From Mycolicibacterium arenosum (GTDB lineage: Bacteria > Actinomycetota > Actinomycetes > Mycobacteriales > Mycobacteriaceae), in NCBI RefSeq assembly GCF_024320865.1, contig NZ_JANDBD010000002.1, positions 248,001-312,000 on the forward strand: 64,000 nt of DNA, in the 5' to 3' direction. Made by a program: the position numbers and the translations under genes. This document shows, one piece after another, positions 54,193 to 63,400 of the stretch. The notes beneath the pieces were generated by a model. That model did no database searches and was not told the DNA's origin. It saw only the letters and a list, made by a program, of their open reading frames with translations. Position 1 is the first letter of the stretch. The number at the start of each line of letters is the position of its first letter.

Positions 54193-54923
54193 GGCACCGC
54201 TTCTGCCCCCGACGATCGCCTCAATGTGGCACATACGAAATCGCCGGGTCGATCGTCGGCTTCAACCAGCACCTCGGCGTCCGCCGACCAAATAGCCGAA
54301 CGCCCAGCAGTTCTGACAAATCCACCACCAGTGGGACCGGCGAAGCTGGCCATCACGACCGGAGCCTGACATGCCATGGCGATACTGCGCCCCCGGCGTT
54401 GCTGCTCAGCGAGCTCCGTCTGATCGTTGACCACACCACACGCATAGACATCAACACCGAGTTCAGCGGTGCCCCTAACGTGTTCCTCAGTTCCGGTATC
54501 GCGGCAGATCCCCATACCGATACGCCAGCCGTCCACCTCGATGACACGCGGCCCCAACCCCGGTTCGAAGCACCGGTCTTCGGTCCCGTGCAGAAACGTC
54601 TTGCAGTAGGCCACGCTTGCGCCGTCGCCGTCGATCCGCACCATCGCGATGAACCGGCCACCGGAGACTTCCACGGGTGCACCGACCAAGGCCACTGAGT
54701 TTGTTCTCGCACAGACCCTTACGAGAGGCGCCATGCCCGATCCGGCGATGTCGACCGGCGTGGAATCCAGCCGATAACCCGTGAGCGACATCTCCGGGAA
54801 CACCACCAACCGGGCATCGGCCCGCGTAATGGCCTCCACATGCGAGGCGACGTTCCCGTCGACATCGCCGTCGATGACAATTGGCTGGACCGCGGCGACC
54901 ACCAGTTTTCTGCCGACCCGCAT
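54189..54923 (-). CDS. Carbon-nitrogen hydrolase (nitrilase family)
   Basis: Protein of 244 residues with the three catalytic residues of the nitrilase superfamily: Glu44 in VVFPEMSLTGY, Lys108 in CKTFLHG and Cys140 in GICRDTG. The family hydrolyses amides or nitriles; the substrate is not predictable here. It starts at ATG 54923 and is divergent from the beta-lactamase-like gene across a 148-bp gap. Confidence 0.9.
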   Translation of the reverse strand: MRVGRKLVVAAVQPIVIDGDVDGNVASHVEAITRADARLVVFPEMSLTGYRLDSTPVDIAGSGMAPLVRVCARTNSVALVGAPVEVSGGRFIAMVRIDGDGASVAYCKTFLHGTEDRCFEPGLGPRVIEVDGWRIGMGICRDTGTEEHVRGTAELGVDVYACGVVNDQTELAEQQRRGRSIAMACQAPVVMASFAGPTGGGFVRTAGRSAIWSADAEVLVEADDRPGDFVCATLRRSSGAEAVP

Positions 54924-55071
54924 GCTCCCAACTTATCCTCACCGCTCATCGATCGTCATACCGACCCCTGCGGCCGTCCTCGAACGGCGCCCTACCCGGC
55001 GCGAGCCTGAGGACGCCGGAGAGCCGCGCGGCGGATGCTTGAAAAGCATTGCTGTCTGGCATGATTGACTA

Positions 55072-56148
55072 GTGAAACGTCTCCTGTCGAGCTGTTGCCT
55101 CGTTGCATTCCTGGCCGCCGCTTGCGGTGATCGTCAAGGCGAGGTCGCCGAGCAGCCGTCACAGGATCGAAATGCTGCTCTGGAAGCAGCTTTCGAACAG
55201 CTCGAGCGTGACGAGGCGCCCGTCGTCGTCGCCGTGTCGCTCGACGGAGAGCCAGCGCACGTGCGCGAGTTCGGGTCGCTACGTGCAGACGGCGTGGCCG
55301 CAGAACAGGCATTGGTCGACATCGGATCGATCACCAAGACCGTGACTGGGGTGGCGATCTCGAAACTGGTCGAGCAGGGCAGGCTCCGTCTGGACGAGAC
55401 GCTCACCGAGATTCTGCCCGGAGTCCCGGCAGATAAGGCGAAGATAACGGTGGAGCAGCTGCTCACGCACACCGGCGGACTTTCAGAGGCAATCGGTGAC
55501 GACGCTGAGGAAATCGACCGCGGCGAGTTCCTGCGGCGCGCTCTGGCGTCCGAGATGGTCGGGGTGCCCGGCACGCGCTACGCCTACTCCAATGTCGGGT
55601 ACTCGATCCTCGCCGCCATCATCGAACTTCGCAGCGGTCGATCCTATGAGGAGTATCTACATGCGGAGCTGCTGGTGCCGGCGGGCCTTGATGGAATCGG
55701 CTACCTGTCCGCATACGATGACGCGCGAACACTGCGCGCTCCGAACGGCGAAGGTGTCTTCGAAGCGAGTTGGGGCGGCCACGACGCTTCGTGGCACCTC
55801 ATCGGCAACGGAGGGCTCGTCACCACCGCCGGGACGTTCGTCGAATTCCTTCAGGCACTGGCGGACGGAAGGATTCTCACAGCCTCCTCGCTCGAACGGG
55901 TTCGGGAGCCCAGGGTTGCCGAGGACGACACCGGCACCAGCTTCTACGGCTACGGCGTTGTCGTACAGGATCTCCCGCAGCTCGGCCGGGTGTACTGGCA
56001 CGATGGCGGAAACATCGTCTTCTCCGCCGAGTGGTCGGCCATGGTCGACCACGGCGACGTCATGTTCGTCGCGGGGGTCGACGCGGGCGGGGAAGAGGGC
56101 ATGGCCTCGGCGGCCATGAGCGTGCTTCGCGATCACCTTTACCGCTGA
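55072..56148 (+). CDS. Serine beta-lactamase-family lipoprotein
   Basis: Exported class C beta-lactamase/esterase-type hydrolase of 358 residues. The signal peptide ends in a lipobox LAAAC (Cys18), so it is predicted to be a lipoprotein. The catalytic SxxK is S86-I-T-K89, the second motif is Y172-S-N174, and HDGGN is the late KTG-type motif. Likely peptidase or esterase rather than a true antibiotic-degrading enzyme. GTG 55072 is the start. It converges with the EspI-like gene. Confidence 0.88.
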   Translation: MKRLLSSCCLVAFLAAACGDRQGEVAEQPSQDRNAALEAAFEQLERDEAPVVVAVSLDGEPAHVREFGSLRADGVAAEQALVDIGSITKTVTGVAISKLVEQGRLRLDETLTEILPGVPADKAKITVEQLLTHTGGLSEAIGDDAEEIDRGEFLRRALASEMVGVPGTRYAYSNVGYSILAAIIELRSGRSYEEYLHAELLVPAGLDGIGYLSAYDDARTLRAPNGEGVFEASWGGHDASWHLIGNGGLVTTAGTFVEFLQALADGRILTASSLERVREPRVAEDDTGTSFYGYGVVVQDLPQLGRVYWHDGGNIVFSAEWSAMVDHGDVMFVAGVDAGGEEGMASAAMSVLRDHLYR

Positions 56149-56190
56149 ACTCGTCCACAGGTAATCGCGAGCGGCGGCAGCCTGTCGTGG

Positions 56191-57564
56191 CTAGCCGCCA
56201 CCAAGGCGCGAGAAGTTGGCCGCCACTGAGCCGGCCAGTTCGAGGTAGGCCTTGACGGTGGCCGGCTTGAGCAACGCGAAGTCGACGTCGGCGCCCTCGG
56301 CCAGATGACGGTCGAACGGCACGAGATGGATCGAAGCGCACCTCGCCTCGAAGTGCTCGACGACCTTGTCGACCTTCATTGCTGCGGCGCTCGGCCGAGA
56401 TGCGCTCAGCACCACGTGGGCATCCCGTACCAACCCCGAATGGCCGTGCTGCATCAGCCAGTCCAGTGTCGCGGACGCACTGCGCGCGGCGTCCATGGCA
56501 AGCGAACTGACGAGGACCACCGAGTGCGCGAGATCGAGCACGCCGGTCATCGCCGAATGCATGATGCCGGTGCCGCAGTCGGTGAGGATCACGTTGTAAT
56601 AGCGCCGCAAGATCTCCACGGTGCGCCGGTATTCGTCCTCGCCGAACACGTCGGCTGCGGCCGGATCCTGCTCACTGGCCAGAACTTCCAGCCTGCTGAA
56701 AGCCATTCGGGTATGGCCCCGGACATCGGCATAGCTGCTGATGCGGGGGTCGGAGATCAGGTCACGCACCGTGGACTGGTTCGTGGTGTCCCGCACGCGT
56801 TCGGCCAAGGTGCCGCGGTCGGGGTTGGCGTCGACGGCGATCACCCGGTCCGATCGGGTCATGGCCAACGCCGACCCCAATCCCAGTGTGGTCGTGGTTT
56901 TTCCGACTCCACCCTTAACGGACAGGATCGCCACTCGGAAATCGCCGGCGATGGGTCGGCGGATCCGAGCGAGCAGCTCGTCGTACTCCCGCTGCCGACG
57001 TGACGCACCGGGGTTGACGCGGCCGCCGCTGAGGTGGTGAACCGTTCTGCGCCAACCCGATCGCGGTGACGGACGGTCACCTGGACTTTGTACCGCCTCG
57101 TCCAACGACGGCGGCGTGCGAAACGCCCGTGGTGGCGGCGAACCGGGCGGTGGTGGCGGAGGCGGAAACGGAATCCGCGGCACCCCCGGGTGTGGGACAT
57201 AGCCGGCGGGCGGCGCGACGGCCCATCCCGGTGGAGGAGGGGGAAGCCACCAGGCGGGTGGCGGGCCGGGTGCCTGCACGGCCGGTTCGGCTGCCGGCGT
57301 GGGTTGCTTCGATTCGGGCACCGTGCGGGCGGCGGGCGGCGGGCGCGGCGCAGGCACGGGCGCCGCCTGGGTATCGGCCGCCTCGGCCGCCGCGTCGGCG
57401 AACATCCTCGGTACTGACGAGGAAGGAGTCTGCCACGGCGGCAATGCCATTCGGCGTGCCGCCTGCGCGTTCGCTCCGCCGTCGTCGGTATGCGCCGACG
57501 ACGGGTCGGGCCGGTCGCTGCTGTGCCTGCCGTTACTGTTGCTCAACTCATCCTGCTGGTACAT
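56191..57564 (-). CDS. espI: EspI-like MinD/ParA ATPase with proline-rich N-terminus
   Basis: Protein of 457 residues. Residues 1-160 are Pro/Ala-rich (several PPPPP runs), as in EspI of ESX-1 and the ESX-2 protein Rv3888c. The C-terminal domain (about 205-457) is a SIMIBI-class ATPase with deviant Walker A SVKGGVGKTT (Lys217), VDANPDRG, and the Walker B-like ILTDCGTGI. EspI-type proteins have been linked to regulation of ESX-1 output by ATP level. It is transcribed after mycP with a 38-bp gap that contains the degenerate operator copy 6. Confidence 0.82.
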   Translation of the reverse strand: MYQQDELSNSNGRHSSDRPDPSSAHTDDGGANAQAARRMALPPWQTPSSSVPRMFADAAAEAADTQAAPVPAPRPPPAARTVPESKQPTPAAEPAVQAPGPPPAWWLPPPPPGWAVAPPAGYVPHPGVPRIPFPPPPPPPGSPPPRAFRTPPSLDEAVQSPGDRPSPRSGWRRTVHHLSGGRVNPGASRRQREYDELLARIRRPIAGDFRVAILSVKGGVGKTTTTLGLGSALAMTRSDRVIAVDANPDRGTLAERVRDTTNQSTVRDLISDPRISSYADVRGHTRMAFSRLEVLASEQDPAAADVFGEDEYRRTVEILRRYYNVILTDCGTGIMHSAMTGVLDLAHSVVLVSSLAMDAARSASATLDWLMQHGHSGLVRDAHVVLSASRPSAAAMKVDKVVEHFEARCASIHLVPFDRHLAEGADVDFALLKPATVKAYLELAGSVAANFSRLGGG

Positions 57565-57585
57565 GTCAACCGCCTAGGTCCAAAC

Positions 57586-57602
57586 TGATACACCGTGTCA
57601 TG
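57586..57602. promoter_or_regulatory. TetR-type operator copy 6 (right arm degenerate)
   Basis: TGATACACCGTGTCATG keeps the full left arm TGATACAC and the start of the right arm (GTGT), after which the match breaks. It lies 22 bases before the EspI-like start. It may be a weak site or a decayed one. Confidence 0.4.
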
Positions 57603-59000
57603 CTACTCACCGTCACCGCCGCCCGCGCTGCGCCGCCGTGCAGGCAACACGCCCAGGGCCACCGCAGCGATCGCGATGCATGCTCCCGACACCGTCAGCG
57701 CGATGTTGCGGGCGCGCAGGTCGACGCTCTCGGGTTGCGGTGGCCGGGCGATTGGCTGCGGCGCCTGCCTGTCGGGCAGCGCGGCGACCGGCGGCAGAAG
57801 GTATGTCAACGCTGCGACGGGATCGACGACACCGAAACCGGTGTCGGCGCTCGGCTGGCCACCGGCGGTGTGGGCGGTGCGCTTGATGACTTCCATCACC
57901 TGAGCCGCGCTCAGATCGGGGAATCGCGACCGGAGCAGAGCGACGGCACCCGATACGAACGGCGCCGCGAAACTGGTGCCGTTGACCGGCTGTATCCCGC
58001 GCTGATCCTGCCAGGCGTTCATCAGGCCCGGTCCGCGCGGGTCCAGCGACGTGATCATCTCGCCGGGGGCGGCGACGTCGACCCACGGCCCGCGCACGCT
58101 GAACTCCGCAGGTTCCCCGTTCGGTGTCAATGCGCCGACGGTGAGGACGTAGTCGGAGTACCACGCGGGACTGACGACGGTCTGCACCGATGCCCATTCC
58201 CGCTCCAGCGGTAGGTTCGGATCGCCGGCAGGGTTCTGGACACCGCACAGGCCCTGCGGGTCGATGTTGCCCGCCGCAGCGACGACGACGACGTCGCGCT
58301 CGAAGGCGTACCGGACGGCCCTGCCCAGATCGGCGTCGTCGATCGGAGTGCCGACCGGAACACACGCGGCGACTGACAGGTTGATGACGGTCGCGCCTAG
58401 GTCGACCGCCCGCGTGATGGCCCGCGCCAGTGTGATGATGTCGCCGTATCCGCTGGACACCGCGTTGGGGTCGTCGTCGCTGCGGCGGGTGCCGGCCAAG
58501 TCGTAGGCGCCGGAGTGCTGCCGGATCGACAGGATCGTGGCCTCGGGCGCCACCCCGGCGAACGCGTCGTCGGGACTCGGTGCCGCCGCGATGATCCCGG
58601 CGACCAGGGTGCCGTGCGCGTCGCAGTCCTCCAAGCCGTCGCCGCTCGACACGTAGTCGCCGCCGGCCTCCAACGCGGGTAGTCGGGGGTGCCTGCTGAC
58701 GCCGGTGTCGATGACGGCCACCCTCTGGCCGGCGCCCCTGGAGAATCGCCACGCCTCAGTGAGGGCGAGCATCTGCGCCGCGTGTGGAGCCAGGCCGAAA
58801 TCCGACTGAGGCAGGATGGCGGTCACGCCGCAATCGGTGATGCGCTCCGTCGGCTGCGGTGGCGCCACCGGTCCGGTGGGAGGTGGACCGGGTGCCACCA
58901 CGGGCGGCGCGACCGCGTGGACGGGTGGAGCGGCAGCCAAACAGGCCACCAGGCCCGCGGTTCCACTGGTCGCGAACCACCGTCGCAGCCGGGTTGTCAT
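57603..59000 (-). CDS. mycP: MycP, ESX mycosin (subtilisin-like membrane protease)
   Basis: Protein of 465 residues. A signal peptide (to about residue 28) is followed by the S8 subtilase domain with triad Asp98 (VAVIDTG), His129 (AHGTLVAG) and Ser343 (NGTSFAAPFVSG), and Asn245 for the oxyanion hole (AAAGN). A C-terminal membrane helix (about 435-455) and a short Arg-rich end follow. MycP is a periplasmic-side component needed for ESX complex stability, and in some systems it cleaves EspB-like substrates; one such candidate is encoded at 8031. ATG 59000 overlaps the eccD stop (ATGA). Confidence 0.95.
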   Translation of the reverse strand: MTTRLRRWFATSGTAGLVACLAAAPPVHAVAPPVVAPGPPPTGPVAPPQPTERITDCGVTAILPQSDFGLAPHAAQMLALTEAWRFSRGAGQRVAVIDTGVSRHPRLPALEAGGDYVSSGDGLEDCDAHGTLVAGIIAAAPSPDDAFAGVAPEATILSIRQHSGAYDLAGTRRSDDDPNAVSSGYGDIITLARAITRAVDLGATVINLSVAACVPVGTPIDDADLGRAVRYAFERDVVVVAAAGNIDPQGLCGVQNPAGDPNLPLEREWASVQTVVSPAWYSDYVLTVGALTPNGEPAEFSVRGPWVDVAAPGEMITSLDPRGPGLMNAWQDQRGIQPVNGTSFAAPFVSGAVALLRSRFPDLSAAQVMEVIKRTAHTAGGQPSADTGFGVVDPVAALTYLLPPVAALPDRQAPQPIARPPQPESVDLRARNIALTVSGACIAIAAVALGVLPARRRSAGGGDGE

Positions 59001-60454
59001 GTCGGGCCGACCACGGCGAGGCCCCCGTCGACCCACACCGCCACCGGGATCAACGCGGCGAACGTCACGTACCGCAGATACGCCGCCGCCGTCCGAAGCC
59101 GGGCCCGCGTGGCGTCGCCCGCGTCCGCCAGCGCGCCCGCGGCAGCCGCCACCGCGCTCACCACAAGGGTCACCAGCGCCGCCGAGGCCATCACCGTCGA
59201 ACCCTCCTGCGCCCGCACCGTCGCGAGCATCACGATCAAGGCTGCCGGAACCGCGAACGCGGCCTGCTGCAACCGGTCTCGGCGTGTCAGCGCCGTCAGG
59301 GCAAGTACGGTCGCGCACAGGACGGCGAACGACACCCGGTCCCAGGTGGCAGGCGCGGCGTACAGCACCGCAGTTGCGCCGCAGGCCACGGTCGCCGTGA
59401 GGCCGGCGGAGACGGCGGAGCGCGTCCGTTCGGCTGCCCGCACGTCCGCCCAGACGGTCTCCGCGGTCGGCAGCCCAGTATCGGGGTGCGTGATTCGCTC
59501 GGATTCGCCGAAGGCGGCGCCGAGGCGAGGTGCCGTGTCGCCGGGGTCCCCGGTGCCGCTGACCCGGCGGCGATGCAGACGTGCGGTACCCGAACACGCG
59601 AAGGCCCCGAGGACCGCTGTCACCGCACCGACCGTTGAGGTGCCCGCACCCGCGGCGTGCCCCAGCGCCCCCGCCAACCCGGCGGCCAAGAGCACCGCAC
59701 ACGCGACGAAAGCCCAACCGCCCGTGCCGATCACCCACCGACACACGCCGAGCACCAGGATTGTCGAACCGGCGCCTGCCGCAAGCGCGAGGCTTCCTCG
59801 GCCGTGCACCGCGACCCACGCCAGCGCGGCGACCACAGGGATGATCGTCCACCCGAGGGCCGTCGCGACGTCGGCCCGCCGGTAGATACGATGGGCGAGG
59901 GCGGCCGCGCCGACCGTAGCCGCGACGACCACCGCCGCCAGTGCGACCATGACCGACCGGTGGCCCGCGAAAGCCTCTCCCGCAACGAAATACACCCACA
60001 CGAGCCCGGCCGCCATCAGGCCGGCGCAACCCATCCAGCGCGCCGAGTCGGCGCTCCAACCAACGTGAGCGGTCCTGTTCAGACGGGCGGCCGCGTCGAC
60101 CACGTCGTCGTGCAGAGTGGGCGGTGAGAGTGCCGGCTGAGTTGTCAGGCGCAGCACCTCGCCGCTGCTGACGCCGGCCTCGCGCAGTGTCGTGTCCGGC
60201 GCGAGGGTGACCACGGGGTCGATCCGGCTCACCACCCAGAACCTGTGCCAGGTCGGCGACGCTGATGTCTCCTCGGCTTCGTCGCCGTGTCGCGACCGCA
60301 CAAGGGAGACGAGGTCCGGTAACAGGGCCGCCACCGGAACATCAACGGGCAGAGCCACATCGAGTTGCGTCCGGTCCGCGAGCACGGCGATGCGAATCAG
60401 CTCGGGCGCGGCCGATATCGACGACGCGCGGTCCAGCTCACCGAACCCGGTCAT
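58997..60454 (-). CDS. eccD: EccD, ESX inner-membrane channel component
   Basis: Protein of 485 residues. An N-terminal ubiquitin-like domain (about 18-105: IRIAVLADRTQLDVALP, then LREAGVSSGEVLRL) is followed by about eleven hydrophobic segments. EccD lines the ESX membrane complex as a dimer. It overlaps eccC and mycP at both ends by ATGA, so the three are translated as a tightly coupled unit. Length agrees with other EccD proteins. Confidence 0.95.
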   Translation of the reverse strand: MTGFGELDRASSISAAPELIRIAVLADRTQLDVALPVDVPVAALLPDLVSLVRSRHGDEAEETSASPTWHRFWVVSRIDPVVTLAPDTTLREAGVSSGEVLRLTTQPALSPPTLHDDVVDAAARLNRTAHVGWSADSARWMGCAGLMAAGLVWVYFVAGEAFAGHRSVMVALAAVVVAATVGAAALAHRIYRRADVATALGWTIIPVVAALAWVAVHGRGSLALAAGAGSTILVLGVCRWVIGTGGWAFVACAVLLAAGLAGALGHAAGAGTSTVGAVTAVLGAFACSGTARLHRRRVSGTGDPGDTAPRLGAAFGESERITHPDTGLPTAETVWADVRAAERTRSAVSAGLTATVACGATAVLYAAPATWDRVSFAVLCATVLALTALTRRDRLQQAAFAVPAALIVMLATVRAQEGSTVMASAALVTLVVSAVAAAAGALADAGDATRARLRTAAAYLRYVTFAALIPVAVWVDGGLAVVGPT

Positions 60455-63400
60455 TGGTCCGCCATCCGGGAGAGTTGGATCACGCCGCTGCCGACCGTCC
60501 GTGAGACCAGCATGCCGCGACCCGGCGGCAGTGTGGTCGCCTTGTAGCCGCCGAACAGCGACCCCTCGTCGCGCGAGCCGCTCATCACCAGACCGTTGCA
60601 GGACAGGTCCTTGAGCCGGCCGATGATCGGATCCATCATCGCCCGACCCGCCCCGCCGCTACGCCGGGCGATAACGATCCGCAGACCGATGTCGCGGGCC
60701 TGCGCGAAGTACTCCACCAGAGGACCCAGCGGGTGGTTGAGCGAGCCGCCGCCGATCAGGTCGTAATCGTCGATCAGCAGGTAGATGTCGGGTCCGTTCC
60801 ACCAGGACCGCTCCTTGAGCTGGGCGGGCGTGACGTCGGCCGGTGGGAGCCGCTCCTTGAGCGATGCGGCGAGCGCCGTCATCAACTCCGTGCACGACGG
60901 CGCGGCGGTCGCGTAGCCGCCCAGGTACTCGTCGGCCACCGACCCGAGCAGTGAACGCTGGAAGTCGACGAGGACGATCTTGCACTCCTGCGGAGTCGCG
61001 TTCTCCATGACTCCTGCCGCGATGTTGCGCAGTAGGCTCGTCTTCCCGCACTCGCTGTCCCCGAACGCGACCAGGTGCGGTTGTAGGTCGAAACGGAGTA
61101 CCACCGGCGCCAGCTCCGCCTCGTCGATGCCGATCGCGATCCTCGATGGACCGACAAGGCCTGCGGTGCGGGCTCTTTCGACTACCTCCTGCCGATCGAG
61201 GTGGTCGGGCAGCATTCGCACTCGTGGCGCCGCTCGGTCGCCGTAGTGCGTGCGCATCGCCGCCACCGCATCGGCCACGCCGGCCGGGAGATCCTCGACG
61301 GTGGAACGGGAATCGAGTCGCGGCAATGCGGTGAGGATGTGCAGGCGCTCGGCGTTGATGCCGCGTCCGGGCCGTCCGACGGGAACCAGTTCGGCGAACT
61401 TGCGGCCGACCTCGCTGTCGATAGGATCGCCCATCCGCAGCTCGATGCGGGTGCCCAGCATGTCCTTGACCGCGGGCCGGATCTCCATCCAGCGCGTTGC
61501 GGAGATCGCCAGGTGCACGCCGTAGGACAACCCGCCGATGGCGATCGACTGCAGCACCGGTTCCAGACTGTCGAAGTCGCTCTTGACCGTGGCCCAGCCG
61601 TCGACGACGAGGACGACGTCGCCGAACTTGTGGCGGGCCAACAAATCTGCGGCCCGCTCGTCGGTAGGCACGGTTGCCAGCCGGGCTCTGCGCTGGCGGA
61701 AGTCCCGCATGGATTCGATGGCCAGGTCCCGGAACAGCCGCTCGCGCTCGCTGAGCAGTCCGGAGACCTCGGCGACCGTACGCCGGATGCGGTCGGGATC
61801 CATCCGTCCGGCCACGCCCGCGACGTGGGGCAGGCCGTCCAGGCTGGCCAGGGTGCCGCCGCCGAAGTCGATACAGAAGAACTGCAGCTGCTCGGGGGTG
61901 TGCGTGGCGGCCGACGCCATGATCAGCGTGCGCAGGGCCGTCGACTTGCCCGACTGCGGACCCCCGACCACAGCGACGTTTCCCTTCGCGCCGGAGAGGT
62001 CGACCAACAGCAGGTCGCGGCGCTGGTCGTAGGGCCGGTCCACCACCCCGATCGGCAGGCACAGGCCGCCGTCGAGGTTACGCGGGTCCTGCCAGCTCGG
62101 GTCCGGGAGCAGATCGTTGACGGCCGGGCTCTCATTCAGCGGCGGCAACCACACCTCGTGCGCCGGGCGCCCGTGCCCGCGTAGCCGGTCGACGACGACG
62201 TCGAGGATGCTGGCCTGCGAGGCTCGCCCGGCGCCGGCCACCGTTGACGCGTCGGGTCCGTGGCTCTCGGTAGCCTCCTCGCGTGAGGGCGGTGCGGGCG
62301 TCGGATCTTTGGCGACCGGTGTGGCGGTGAAGAGCTTGGGCGCCGACATTCCGAACGCGGCGGTGCTCCTCGTCCCGGTCGAGCTCTGGGGTTTCACGTA
62401 GGGCCCCGACACGTAGCAGGCGTTGAACCGCAACGGTTCTGACGCATCGCATTTCAAGAACGCCGAACCAGGGACGCTGGGAAGGTGATAGGCGTCGGGA
62501 ACGCCCAGCACGCTGCGGGATTCCCCGGCCGAGAACGTCTTCAGCCCGATCCGATAGGACAGGTGTGAATCCAGGCCGCGCAGCTTGCCCTCCTCCAGCC
62601 GTTGCGACGCCAGCAGCAGGTGGATGTGCAACGAGCGGCCCAACCGCCCGATCATCACGAACAGCTCGGCGAAGTCCGGCTTCTGCGCCAGCAGTTCGGA
62701 GAACTCGTCGACGACGATGAACAGCGCCGGCAGCGGGTCCAGCGGCGCCCCGCTCGCCCGCGCCCGTTCGTACTCGGAGACGTTGGCGAAGTTTCCGGCG
62801 GCCCGCAGCAGTTCCTGACGACGGTTCATCTCGCCGGCCAGCGCATCGCGCATGCGGTCCACCATCGTCAGCTCGTACTCCAGGTTTGTGATGATGGCCG
62901 CAACGTGTGGCGCGCCGTCGAGCCCGAGAAACGTTGCACCGCCCTTGAAGTCGACCAGAACCAGGTTGAGCGCCTCCGGTGAATGTGATGCGATCAGCCC
63001 CAGCACCAGCGTGCGAAGGAACTCGGACTTGCCCGATCCGGTTGCGCCGATGCACAACCCGTGTGGGCCCATGCCGCCTTCGGCCGACTCCTTGATGTCG
63101 AGTTCCAGCGGTTGACCGGTCGGGGTGATGCCGATCGGCACCCGCAACCGCTCCCTGGTTGAGCGCTGCCGCCACACCGTTTGGGGGATGATCTCGGCAG
63201 CGTCGGGAACCTTCAGTAGCGCCATCAAGCCGGGATCGGTTGCTCGCGAATCGGGTTCGAGGCTGACGATGTGCGCCGCGCTGGCGGGCCGGTAACGCCC
63301 GATGCGCCGCGCGATCGCGGTCGCCTGGATCGTGGTCATCCGGTCCGGGATGGCGAAATGCTCGACGCCGGTGCGCGTGCGGGCGCCGACGCTGTCCTCC

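Noticed and set aside
60659..62062. 467-codon frame overlapping eccC
   Set aside because: Same-strand out-of-frame shadow of the EccC ATPase domains.
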